A stretch of DNA of 34,736 bases, from NCBI GenBank assembly GCA_017554455.1, contig JAFZIH010000021.1, positions 1 through 34,736 on the forward strand, given 5' to 3'. The stretch is from Clostridia bacterium (GTDB taxonomy: Bacteria; Bacillota; Clostridia; Christensenellales; CAG-138). Each line of letters begins with the position of its first letter. The stretch's first letter is position 1. Below, piece after piece: positions 13,567 through 21,761 of this stretch. Both the position numbers and the translations under genes were made by a program. A model generated the notes under the pieces. It saw nothing but the letters and a program-made list of their open reading frames with translations. It made no database searches and was not told the DNA's origin.

Positions 13567-15078
13567 TTAATGCAGCACCGTGCAGAGACGCTTTGCTTCC
13601 GCAACTTTCTTGTCCGGCAGCGGGCGCACGACGTACTTTTCGGGATGCAGATTCTCGTTTGCGCGGACGAAGAAGCTGACGTTCTCGACCTCCGGGAACA
13701 GCGTGCCGTTCTTTTTGAACAAGCTCTCCATCGCTTCCTTGACGTCCGGATGTACCTCAATGTACATGCGGCGGATATTCGAACTCTTTAAGATCTGCAG
13801 CGTCTGCTTTCTCAGCTTGTTGAACACCGTATGCGGCGCGAGCACCTTTCCCTCGCCCTCGCAGCACGGGCACGTGATCTTCAGCGTGTCGCCGATGCTT
13901 CTGCCGGTCTTTTTGCGCGTAAGTTCCACGAGCCCGAGCTTTGTGAAGCCAAACACGTGCGAGCGCGTGTGATCTTCGTGCATGGCGTTTTTAAGCGTGG
14001 TGAGCACGAGCTGGCGGTTCGACTCCTTCTCCATGTCGATGAAGTCGATAATGACGATGCCGCCGATGTCGCGCAACCGAAGCTGCAGCGCGATCTCCGT
14101 CGCCGCTTCGCAGTTGGTCGCGGTTATCGTCTTTTCGAGGTTGTCCTTGCCGACGAACTTGCCGGTGTTGACGTCGATGACGGTCAGCGCTTCCGCGCGG
14201 TCGATGATAAGATACCCGCCGCTTTTCAGCCAGACCTTTCTTGCGAGCGCCTTGTCGATCTTGCTCTCCGCTTCGCAGCGCTCGAACAGCGCTTCGCTGT
14301 CCTTAAAGAGGATGCGGGCCTTGAGCTTCGGCGCCATGACGGTCGCGATACTGCAAAGCTCGTTATAGGCGTTCCGGTCGTTGACAAACAGCCGGTCCAC
14401 GTCGCGCATGAGCAGATCGCGTACGGTGCGGTACAGTAAACTTTGCTCCTCATGCAGCAGCTTCGGCGCGCGTACGGACTTCGCCTTTTTCTGAATGTCG
14501 GCGTACAGGAGCTGCAAGCTGTCGAGCTCCTCCTTAAACGCTTCCTTGGTGCGGCCTTCCGAAGCGGTGCGTACAATCACACCCATGCCCTCGGGTTTCA
14601 GCTCCTTGATGAGCTTACGGAGACGCGTGCGCTCCTCTTCCTTTTCGATGCGGCGGCTAACCCCGATATATTCGACGGTCGGCATCAAAACAAGCGACCG
14701 TCCCGCAAGCGTGAGATGCGTCGTCACGCGCGCACCTTTTGTGCCGATCGGGTCCTTTGCGACCTGCACGACGACGTTCTGACCGGGCTTCAACAGCTCG
14801 CTGATCTTGCGCGTTTCCGGGATCTTTTCCAATTCATCGTAAGCGTCGCCGGGCGTAAACACGTCGCCTGCGTACAGGAACGCGTTCTTTTCGAGACCGA
14901 TGTCCACAAACGCCGCCTGCATGCCGGGCAGCACGTTCTGGACCTTTCCGAGATAGATATTGCCGACGAGGCGCTCGCTGCCTTCCTGCTCCACGTAGAG
15001 CTCGACGGGCGTGCCGTCCTCGACGACCGCCACGCGCGTATTGAACGCGTTGGCGTCGACCAAGATTTCTTTATTCAT
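13567..15078 (-). CDS. rng: Ribonuclease E/G family endoribonuclease
   Basis: 503 aa single-strand-specific endoribonuclease acting in rRNA maturation and mRNA decay. An N-terminal S1 RNA-binding region (about 35-120) includes GNIYLGKVQNVLPGMQAAFVD. The catalytic DNase-I-like part shows VIDVNTG near residue 300 and IDFIDM near 345, which carry the two magnesium-binding aspartates. The zinc-link CPCCEGEG follows near 400. It lacks the long C-terminal scaffold of RNase E, so it is of RNase G size. AAGGAAGG precedes the ATG. Located just after TIGR03936, as in many Firmicutes. Confidence 0.96.
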   Translation of the reverse strand: MNKEILVDANAFNTRVAVVEDGTPVELYVEQEGSERLVGNIYLGKVQNVLPGMQAAFVDIGLEKNAFLYAGDVFTPGDAYDELEKIPETRKISELLKPGQNVVVQVAKDPIGTKGARVTTHLTLAGRSLVLMPTVEYIGVSRRIEKEEERTRLRKLIKELKPEGMGVIVRTASEGRTKEAFKEELDSLQLLYADIQKKAKSVRAPKLLHEEQSLLYRTVRDLLMRDVDRLFVNDRNAYNELCSIATVMAPKLKARILFKDSEALFERCEAESKIDKALARKVWLKSGGYLIIDRAEALTVIDVNTGKFVGKDNLEKTITATNCEAATEIALQLRLRDIGGIVIIDFIDMEKESNRQLVLTTLKNAMHEDHTRSHVFGFTKLGLVELTRKKTGRSIGDTLKITCPCCEGEGKVLAPHTVFNKLRKQTLQILKSSNIRRMYIEVHPDVKEAMESLFKKNGTLFPEVENVSFFVRANENLHPEKYVVRPLPDKKVAEAKRLCTVLH

Positions 15079-15090
15079 AAAAACCTTCCT

Positions 15091-15771
15091 TTATCTGAGG
15101 CGCGGAAGTCTGTCGCTTCCTTCAAAGCAGAGCGCGGTTCGATGCGCCGTGAAGCGTCCGTTCACCGAAAGCCGTTCAAAGAGCGCGCGCGCAAAAGTCT
15201 CGGCGCGCAGTCCCCCGGCCGCGTTGAGCGTGCCCACGACCGCAACGATCGCGGTTCCGTCCGAAGCGGAGATCGCTTCCGCCTCCAAAATTTCCGGACG
15301 AATATTCGCGGGGCGTATCCCGCTTTTCGTCTTCTTTTCCACGATCACTTCGTCGCTTTGCATGATCGCATCGACCGCCGCACGTAAATCTTCCGTCGTG
15401 ACCGGCGCGTCGGTATACAGGGTGACGACGTACTTTGCGGCAACGAGCAGCTTGGAGAGCGTCGGAAAGCCGTCTTCCGCAACGAACGCAGATACGAAGC
15501 GCATGCCGCCCGGCAACGCGGCGTTCACCCTTTCCGTAAATTCTTCGGGCGTGAGTTCTTTGTCCAGCTCGACCTCGATCCACTCGCCCGCGCTCGTATA
15601 GCCCGTCGCAAGCGCCGTCGCGAAACTGAGCTTCGGATGCGGGTTGAAGCCCTTCGAAAACGCAAGCGGCAGATTCGCGCGGCGGAACGCGCGCTGCAGC
15701 GTGCGCTGCACGTCGAGGTGCGACGTATAGCTGATCTCTTTCGTCTTTTCAAACGCGGCAATAATCTTCAC
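15091..15771 (-). CDS. TIGR03936/DUF2344 radical SAM-linked protein
   Basis: 226 aa protein that in Clostridia is nearly always encoded next to (or fused with) the TIGR03960 radical SAM protein. It opens KIIAAFEKTKEISYTSHLDVQRTLQRAFRR, and GFNPHPKLSFA and GYTSAGEWIEVEL are family-conserved. Its biochemical role is not established. It starts with GTG at 15771, inside the end of the radical SAM gene (23-bp overlap), implying translational coupling. Confidence 0.93.
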   Translation of the reverse strand: MKIIAAFEKTKEISYTSHLDVQRTLQRAFRRANLPLAFSKGFNPHPKLSFATALATGYTSAGEWIEVELDKELTPEEFTERVNAALPGGMRFVSAFVAEDGFPTLSKLLVAAKYVVTLYTDAPVTTEDLRAAVDAIMQSDEVIVEKKTKSGIRPANIRPEILEAEAISASDGTAIVAVVGTLNAAGGLRAETFARALFERLSVNGRFTAHRTALCFEGSDRLPRLR

Positions 15772-17581
15772 AATGCTCTCCGAAACATCCGTTGCAGCCC
15801 TGTCTGCAGTCCTTCGTGGTCCGCGCTTCCTGTGCGCGTGCCCATTCGCGCTTTAAGTATGCCGGTTTGACGAGCGCGTCGACCGTCTCCCACGGCAGCG
15901 GCTCGTCAATCTCGCGCGTGCGGTGCGCGTACTCATCCATCGTCAATCCGTTACGTTCGAATGCCTCCGCCCAGGCGTCCGGCTTGAAATGCTCCGCCCA
16001 CGAATCAAAGCGGCAGCCGCGTTCGTACGCGTCGATCAGCACGCCCGTCAAGCGCCTGTCGCCGCGGGAAAACACCGCTTCGAGCACGGACAGTACCGAA
16101 GGATGGCAATGCAGTTCCGCGCCGCGTACGCCCTTCAGCGCGGCCTTCAGAAGCTGCTGCTTTCTGACGATCTCCTCCTGCCTGTCCTGCGCGCACCATT
16201 GGAACGCCGTCCACGGCTTCGGTACGAACGTGGACACGGAAACCGTCACGCGGAAGCCCGACCCGCGCTTGTACTTCGGGAGCCGGTAGAACGCGTTCGA
16301 GACCTTTCTCGCAAGCTCCGCAATACCCACGATGTCCTCGTCTGTTTCGGTCGGCAGCCCGATCATGAAGTAGAGCTTCACGCCGCACCAGCCCGCCGTG
16401 AACGCGTCGGTGACTGCGCGCAGAAGGTCCTCCTCCGTCACGTTCTTGTTGATGACGTCGCGCATGCGCTGCGTGCCCGCTTCCGGCGCAAAGGTCAGAC
16501 CGCCCTTGCGTACCGTCTGCATCTTTTCAAGATCGTCCTTCAAAAGCGAGTCGATGCGCAGCGACGGCAGCGACACCGAGACCTTTTGCTCCGCCATGTC
16601 GTCGATGATCCGCGGCAAAAGTTCGTGCAGCTCGGAATAGTCGCCGGTGGACAGCGACAGCAGCGAGACCTCGTCATAGCCGGTGCAGGTCACAAGATCG
16701 CGCGTCTCTGTAAGCAGCGTTTCCTTTCTGCGCTCGCGCACGGGGCGATAGATGTAGCCCGCCTGGCAGAAGCGGCAGCCGCGCGTACAGCCGCGCATGA
16801 CCTCGACGGCGACGCGGTCATGGACGATCTGCATATGCGGCACGAGCTGACGGCCGATGTACTTCGCAGTATCGAGATCGCGCACGACCCGGCGGCGCGG
16901 ATGCTCCGGCGCGTGCGGATCCAGCCGTTCCGTGCGGACGTAGCGGCCGTTTTCGTACACGGGGCGGTAGAACGACGGCACATAGACGCCATCGATCTCT
17001 GCAAGCCGTTCCAAAAGCCCGACCTTTGAAATGCCTTCGCGCTTTGCCGTGCGGACACATTCGACGAGCTCCGGTTCCAGCTCCTCGCCGTCGCCCAAGA
17101 GGATCGCATCGACGATCTCCGCAATGGGTTCGGGATTGACGGTACAGGGACCGCCCGCCACGATCAGCGGATACGATTCGCCGCGCTCCGACGCAAGAAA
17201 CGGGATGCCGGATAGATCGAGCATCGTCAGCACGTTCGTATAGCACATTTCGTAAAGGAGCGAAAACCCGACGATATCAAAATCTTTGAGCGGCGACTTC
17301 GTTTCGAGCGTAAAGAGCGGTTCGCCGAGCTCGCGCAGCGCCTGCTCCATGTCCGTCCACGGGGCATAGCAGCGTTCGCAGTACACGCCCTCCATGTCGT
17401 TCAGCACACGGTACAGGATGCGGCTGCCGAGGTGCGACATGCCGATCTCATACACGTCCGGGAAGCACAGCGCAAAGCGGAAGTCATACGCTTCCTTGCG
17501 TTCCATATTCCATTCGCTGCCGAGGTAGCGCGCGGGCTTTTCGACGCGCGAAAGCAGCAGATCCAGCGTCCGATCGTCCAA
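15749..17581 (-). CDS. TIGR03960-type B12-binding-like radical SAM protein
   Basis: 610 aa. An N-terminal B12-binding-like domain (about 15-190: DVYEIGMSHLGSRILYRVLND, VGFSLLYEMCYTN, GGPCTVNPEP) precedes the radical SAM core with CTRGCRFC around 265, the 4Fe-4S cluster motif. The C-terminal end is cysteine-rich (CRQGCNGCFGEHCEDYC). The reaction of the family is unknown; partner TIGR03936 overlaps downstream. The start is probably TTG at 17579-17581, nine bases after AAAGGAA. Driven by a promoter overlapping the end of spoIVFB. Confidence 0.93.
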   Translation of the reverse strand: MDDRTLDLLLSRVEKPARYLGSEWNMERKEAYDFRFALCFPDVYEIGMSHLGSRILYRVLNDMEGVYCERCYAPWTDMEQALRELGEPLFTLETKSPLKDFDIVGFSLLYEMCYTNVLTMLDLSGIPFLASERGESYPLIVAGGPCTVNPEPIAEIVDAILLGDGEELEPELVECVRTAKREGISKVGLLERLAEIDGVYVPSFYRPVYENGRYVRTERLDPHAPEHPRRRVVRDLDTAKYIGRQLVPHMQIVHDRVAVEVMRGCTRGCRFCQAGYIYRPVRERRKETLLTETRDLVTCTGYDEVSLLSLSTGDYSELHELLPRIIDDMAEQKVSVSLPSLRIDSLLKDDLEKMQTVRKGGLTFAPEAGTQRMRDVINKNVTEEDLLRAVTDAFTAGWCGVKLYFMIGLPTETDEDIVGIAELARKVSNAFYRLPKYKRGSGFRVTVSVSTFVPKPWTAFQWCAQDRQEEIVRKQQLLKAALKGVRGAELHCHPSVLSVLEAVFSRGDRRLTGVLIDAYERGCRFDSWAEHFKPDAWAEAFERNGLTMDEYAHRTREIDEPLPWETVDALVKPAYLKREWARAQEARTTKDCRQGCNGCFGEHCEDYCRV

Positions 17582-17622
17582 AGATTTCGTGTTCCTTTAC
17601 GATTGCATACTTTAACTTATAA

Positions 17623-17651
17623 AGTATAACACGTCATTTCCCATCGGTCAA
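17623..17651 (-). promoter_or_regulatory. Promoter of the radical SAM / rng operon
   Basis: TTGACC (17646-17651), 17-bp spacer, TATACT (17623-17628); the -35 lies inside the 3' end of spoIVFB. Confidence 0.65.
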
Positions 17652-18497
17652 TCGTGAAATTACGGTTTTCAACGGGACCTGCGTGCCGGACAATGCGGCT
17701 GCATCCAACAGTGCGGTCTCGTTCAGTTCGACAAAGCCCGTCCCGCGCTGCACGCGCAGGATTGTAAAGCGTGAACCGGACAGCGTATTAAGCGCAGTCC
17801 CGACGCTTGCGTGATCGGAGATCACGACGATCTGCGCCTTTTGTGCGTTTCCCGCACGCAAAGAAGCACTTCTGTCCATCACACGCGAAACGATCCCCGC
17901 ATCCGGCATGCGCCATTCCGCGATCACGGATGCGATCAGAAACGGCGGAATCGCAAACAGCGTCCATGCGGGCACACCGCGAAAAACGAGATAACCACCG
18001 AGTCCGAGCATGCCGAGCGCGATCAGCGCGGTAAAAACAAACAGCAGCGTCCGCGCGGTACGCGCGCGGACGACGCGGGAAAGCAGCGCGCGAAAGATCC
18101 GCCCGCCGTCCAGCGGAAACGCGGGTAAGAGGTTCAGAAGCGCGATCGCAAGATTCGTTTCGGTCATGCGTCCGATCCATGCGGACGACGGCAAAAGTTT
18201 CAAAAACGCCGCAAAGGTCAGCGAGCCCAAAGGCCCCGCCGCGGCGACGATCCATTCCCCGCGAGTGTCAGAAAGCAGCGCGTCCAGCCGCATGACCGCG
18301 CCGAACGGGTACAGCGTCACGCGCGCGGCAGACAATCCGAGGTTTTTTGCCGCGATCAGATGCGCCGCTTCGTGTATGGCAAACGAGAGCACCGCCGCAA
18401 GGAGCAGCTTGACCTCCCCTGCGACCAACGCAAACAGCGGCAGAAGGATCGCGCCGACCGTAACGCGGATCTCCGTCCTGCCGACGGAAAACGTCAT
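17634..18497 (-). CDS. spoIVFB: SpoIVFB-like M50 intramembrane metalloprotease
   Basis: 287 aa site-2-type protease; the B. subtilis homolog processes pro-sigma-K in the mother cell. HEXXH is in AIHEAAHLIA near residue 42, and the second zinc/DG motif is NLLPAFPLDGGR near 121-132. Multiple hydrophobic segments fill residues 10-190. The C-terminal region (about 200-287) has a CBS-like fold pattern. It begins overlapping the stop of the SpoIVFA-like gene (ATGA), matching the B. subtilis spoIVFA-spoIVFB pair. Confidence 0.9.
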   Translation of the reverse strand: MTFSVGRTEIRVTVGAILLPLFALVAGEVKLLLAAVLSFAIHEAAHLIAAKNLGLSAARVTLYPFGAVMRLDALLSDTRGEWIVAAAGPLGSLTFAAFLKLLPSSAWIGRMTETNLAIALLNLLPAFPLDGGRIFRALLSRVVRARTARTLLFVFTALIALGMLGLGGYLVFRGVPAWTLFAIPPFLIASVIAEWRMPDAGIVSRVMDRSASLRAGNAQKAQIVVISDHASVGTALNTLSGSRFTILRVQRGTGFVELNETALLDAAALSGTQVPLKTVISRLTDGK

Positions 18498-19132
18498 CCG
18501 CGGTTCAGCGACAGATCGACGTACGCGGTCGGATCCTGCGGCGCGCCTTTTTCGAGTACGCGCAGGTATAAGCTTCGTCCCACGCCGACCGTGCCGAGCG
18601 CTTCGCCTGCGCTTACCTCGGCGTTTTCGGCTACCGTGATCGTGTCGAACCCGTAATAGAACGCCTCGCAGTCTGCATCGTTCTGAATTCGGACGTAGCT
18701 GCCGAGCGTTTCATCCGTTCCGACCGCAAGCACCTTACCGTCCATGCACGAAAACACATCCGAAGCGCCCGCGGTAAAGCGCAGAAGCTGTCCTTCGCGC
18801 AAAAGCTCGATGTCGTTCGAACGCACCGGCGCCGCCCATTTTGTGCCGGTCGCGTCGACGTATTTCAGCTTGCCCGGCTGTTCCTCCGTCGTATCTCCTG
18901 CGGTTTCCGTATGTGTCGACGCTTCCGCAACGTCCGTTTTCGGCGCGCCGACGCCGAACGCCCGCACGATAAACGCAAGCGCCAGTACGCCCGCGCAAAG
19001 TCCGATCTTGACCGCGATCCCGGAGACGTCGACCTTCGGCAGCGGCTTTTCCGGTTTCACTTCAAACGACGATTCCTTTGTGAATCCGTCGCGGGTTTTA
19101 TCATACTGTACCTTCATTTCGTCAAGCTTCAT
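18494..19132 (-). CDS. SpoIVFA-like membrane protein with degenerate M23/LytM domain
   Basis: 212 aa: cytoplasmic N-terminus (1-38), one membrane helix (about 40-60), a linker, then a LytM-like beta domain (about 100-205) with the typical G-KVLAVG, LGSYVRI, VSAGEALGTVG and LYLRVLEKG strands. The zinc-binding His-x3-Asp and His-x-His residues of active M23 peptidases are not visible, so it is probably non-catalytic. Overlap with spoIVFB suggests the SpoIVFA role of anchoring and restraining the protease. A distant homolog such as SpoIIQ-like is the alternative. Confidence 0.8.
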   Translation of the reverse strand: MKLDEMKVQYDKTRDGFTKESSFEVKPEKPLPKVDVSGIAVKIGLCAGVLALAFIVRAFGVGAPKTDVAEASTHTETAGDTTEEQPGKLKYVDATGTKWAAPVRSNDIELLREGQLLRFTAGASDVFSCMDGKVLAVGTDETLGSYVRIQNDADCEAFYYGFDTITVAENAEVSAGEALGTVGVGRSLYLRVLEKGAPQDPTAYVDLSLNRG

Positions 19133-19186
19133 TCCGATTCCCCCCTTGCTGTCAAACTTTACGCGAAAGGATCGGAAAACATGACA

Positions 19187-19215
19187 AAAGGTTCCCCACT
19201 TAGTGAGGAACCTTT
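19187..19215 (-). terminator. Terminator of the L,D-transpeptidase gene
   Basis: Minus strand AAAGGTTCC-(TCACTAAGTGG)-GGAACCTTT followed by TTG, with an inner TCAC/GTG pairing. Confidence 0.7.
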
Positions 19216-19230
19216 GAAAGAACCATATGC

Positions 19231-20229
19231 TCAGGACTTCGGCACCGGCGGCTGCGTCGCGTGGACGTACGGCATATCGAGCTTGACGTCATCTATCGTC
19301 CAGTTATCGGTGTACGGCGTATTCGCAACCGAAAGATCCGCGTTGTCCTTCCATGCCGCAAAATGCATCTGCTCGCGGATCGCCTGCATTTCGGCGTCGT
19401 CCTTCGAGCCCTTTCGGATCTCGCACGTCGTGTCGTAACAGATGTTATAGAAGATCCAGCGCGCGTCCGGCACCAGAAGCCGGATGCAGGCGTGCGACGC
19501 TTTGGTTCCGCTCGTGACCGCAAGGTACGAATCCTTGTCGACAGATGTGAGGTCGCGGTACTTCGAATAGATCGTCGAATGGAAATACGTGCGGCTTCTG
19601 ATCAACGACCAGTACTGTGCGGTCTCACCCGTCTTGAAGTTGCCGAAACGCACCTTCGTCGGCTTCATCTGGAACGTGCCCGCCTGCGTCTCCGCGTACT
19701 TGCGGGGATTGCCCGACGCGCATGTCATATAGCGCACGGGAACGGTGTATTCGCCGGTCTCGGGGTCCTTCGTATACGCGATGACGATCTGCCATGTCAA
19801 ATCAACTACCAGTTTGTAGGTGTCAGGCGCGGGATAGCCCTTCGGCATCCAGAACGTATCGTTGCTCTTCGGATTCGATTCGTCAAAGTCCGGAAGCGAG
19901 CCGACAAGCTCTTCAAAGCTCATGTTGACCGTCGGGCAGTAGTATGAGAACGGGATCTCGGTCGGCGGCGGCGTATCGGTCGGTTCCGGCGTCGGGCTCG
20001 GCGTCGGCGTCGGCGGCAGCGTCGGAAGGACCGGCGTTTCGGGCGCTTCGATGACGATCTCCTCGGGGGTAACTTCCGGCGTCGGCGCTGCGGTCGGCTC
20101 CATCGTCACAACCTGCGCCGTGATATCGTCGACCGGCGTCTCGTTCGTTTCGCCGCTGATGCAGGCGACTGCGCAAACGAGCAGCGCAAGGATCATAATC
20201 AAAAACAGAATCTTTATCGAATGTTTCAT
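19231..20229 (-). CDS. Lipoprotein with L,D-transpeptidase (YkuD) domain
   Basis: 332 aa. The N-terminal signal MKHSIKILFLIMILALLVCAVAC ends in a lipobox-like Cys. Next is a threonine/proline/glutamate-rich wall-spanning linker (about 30-100). The YkuD domain (about 130-270) has the catalytic motif SHACIRL in place of SHGCIRL, preceded by GTK; the nucleophile Cys and the His are both present. It likely forms 3-3 peptidoglycan cross-links or attaches proteins to the wall outside the membrane. The ATG at 20229 follows AGAGG at 6 nt. It has its own extended -10 promoter and terminator. Confidence 0.9.
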   Translation of the reverse strand: MKHSIKILFLIMILALLVCAVACISGETNETPVDDITAQVVTMEPTAAPTPEVTPEEIVIEAPETPVLPTLPPTPTPSPTPEPTDTPPPTEIPFSYYCPTVNMSFEELVGSLPDFDESNPKSNDTFWMPKGYPAPDTYKLVVDLTWQIVIAYTKDPETGEYTVPVRYMTCASGNPRKYAETQAGTFQMKPTKVRFGNFKTGETAQYWSLIRSRTYFHSTIYSKYRDLTSVDKDSYLAVTSGTKASHACIRLLVPDARWIFYNICYDTTCEIRKGSKDDAEMQAIREQMHFAAWKDNADLSVANTPYTDNWTIDDVKLDMPYVHATQPPVPKS

Positions 20230-20244
20230 TCCATACCTCTTCAA

Positions 20245-20253
20245 ATTATACCA
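20245..20253 (-). promoter_or_regulatory. Extended -10 promoter of the L,D-transpeptidase gene
   Basis: TGG-TATAAT on the minus strand about 16 bp before the start codon; no good -35 box, so the TGn extension probably compensates. Confidence 0.45.
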
Positions 20254-20332
20254 TAGTCTACCACACATTCCGATCGCGGTAAACCCTGTAATTGCGTCAT
20301 ATTTGCAAATTTTTACAAAACAAAACACAGCA

Positions 20333-20361
20333 AAAAGCGGCGGAACTGCCCCGCCGCTTTC
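20333..20361 (-). terminator. Terminator of the xanthine dehydrogenase-like operon
   Basis: Minus strand AAAGCGGCGG-GGCAGTT-CCGCCGCTTT followed by TTGC, just after the 2Fe-2S subunit stop. Confidence 0.8.
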
Positions 20362-20379
20362 ATTTTCTTTATCGAAAGC

Positions 20380-20871
20380 TTATTCGATCGGCACGCCGAG
20401 ACGGCGCTTCATGGTCTTTTCGACCGCGTTCAGAATGTTCTCATAGCCCGTGCAGCGGCAAAGATGCCCGGAAAGGAGCTTTCGGAGCTCGTCGCGCGTA
20501 TAAAGCTTTTTCGTTTCGAGGATCTCCACGGCGGTCATGATAAAGCCCGGCGTGCAGAAGCCGCATTGGATCGCGCTCTCCTCCATAAACGCCTGCTGGA
20601 TGTCGGAAAGCGAGCCGTCCGGTCCCTGGAGCGATTCCAGCGTGCGGATGTTCTTCCCGTCCGCCCACACCGCGAGATAGATGCACGAGTTGAACGCCTC
20701 GCCGTCGATCAGCACGTTGCACGCGCCGCATTCGCCGACCTCGCAGCCCTTTTTGACCGAGGTCAGATGGTAGTCGTTTCGGAGCATGTCGGTAAGCGAC
20801 GCTCTGACGTCGACCATCTTTTCGACTTCCTTGCCGTTTAGCGTGAACCTTACGAGTTTATACTGTGCCAT
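20380..20871 (-). CDS. xdhC: Xanthine dehydrogenase-type 2Fe-2S subunit
   Basis: Small electron-transfer subunit of a molybdenum hydroxylase, 163 aa as in E. coli XdhC. The plant-type [2Fe-2S] cysteines are in GCEVGECGACNVLIDGEAFNSC (about 42-63). The second cluster is in CGFCTPG near 101-107 and CRCTGY near 140. It passes electrons from the molybdenum site to FAD. The ATG at 20871 overlaps the stop of the FAD subunit by one base (TGATG), with GGAGG 9 nt before it. Last gene of the operon. Confidence 0.94.
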   Translation of the reverse strand: MAQYKLVRFTLNGKEVEKMVDVRASLTDMLRNDYHLTSVKKGCEVGECGACNVLIDGEAFNSCIYLAVWADGKNIRTLESLQGPDGSLSDIQQAFMEESAIQCGFCTPGFIMTAVEILETKKLYTRDELRKLLSGHLCRCTGYENILNAVEKTMKRRLGVPIE

Positions 20872-21758
20872 CAAAGCTCACCTCCCGCAAGTACGATGGA
20901 TTCGAAGAGACAGCGCTTTGCCATTTCGACCGCGATGTGCTGACGGAACGCTTTGCTGGCTCGCCACGAATCGCGCGGGTTGATGTCCTCGAGTACCGCA
21001 AGGCCGAATGCGTCGATCAGGTCCTTACTGATCGGCTGACCGTTTGCGACCGCTTCCGCGTGCGGTGCGCGCATCGGGACGGGCCCCGCGACGCCGTAGG
21101 CGATCCTTGCGCGCTCGATCGTCTTTTTGTCGGAACTCAGCCGCACGTTGACCGAACAGCCGAGCGTCGCGATGTCCATGGCGTTGCGCATCGCGTACTT
21201 GATGTAGTGACCGAACGTGTTCTCGTAAGATTCCTTCGGGATCAGGATCGCGGTCTGGATCTCGCCGTCCTCGACGCGGATGTCGACCTGTCCGGCTTTG
21301 ATATAGAAGTCCTTGATCGGCAGCCGCCGCACGCCGTTTTTGCCGGTAAGCTCCACGATCGCTTCCCATGCGTGCAGTGTGGAAGCCGAGTCCGCGCTCG
21401 TCACGCCGTTGCAGGTGTTCCCGCCGATCGTACCGATGTTTCTTATCTGCGGACCGCCGACCATATCGACCGCCTCGCCCAATACGTTGATGTATTTTTG
21501 AATGATCGGATCTCGCGTGATGTGGGAAAAGCTCGTAAGCGAACCGATACGGATATTTTCATCCGCGTCGATCGAAACGCCGCGCAGCTCGTCCAGTCCG
21601 TAGATCGAAATCAGCTCCTTGCCCGCGCGTTTGCCTTCGCGCATCTGCACCAGCACGTCGCTGCCGCCCGCAATGATCTGCGCTTCGGGATGCTCCAGAC
21701 GAAGTTCGACGGCGTTTTGTACGCTCGTCGCTTCATATAATGCCTTCATATCGTACAT
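20871..21758 (-). CDS. xdhB: Xanthine dehydrogenase-type FAD subunit
   Basis: 295 aa FAD-binding subunit. The flavin-binding motifs AGGSDVLVQM (about 31-40) and TIGGNTCNGVTSADS (about 114-128) are present. The C-terminal CO-dehydrogenase-flavoprotein-type domain ends near AFRQHIAVEMAKRCL. GGAGG lies 8 nt upstream of the ATG; the gene starts 3 bp after the molybdenum subunit stop. Same size and order as E. coli xdhABC. Confidence 0.94.
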   Translation of the reverse strand: MYDMKALYEATSVQNAVELRLEHPEAQIIAGGSDVLVQMREGKRAGKELISIYGLDELRGVSIDADENIRIGSLTSFSHITRDPIIQKYINVLGEAVDMVGGPQIRNIGTIGGNTCNGVTSADSASTLHAWEAIVELTGKNGVRRLPIKDFYIKAGQVDIRVEDGEIQTAILIPKESYENTFGHYIKYAMRNAMDIATLGCSVNVRLSSDKKTIERARIAYGVAGPVPMRAPHAEAVANGQPISKDLIDAFGLAVLEDINPRDSWRASKAFRQHIAVEMAKRCLFESIVLAGGEL

Positions 21759-21761
21759 CGG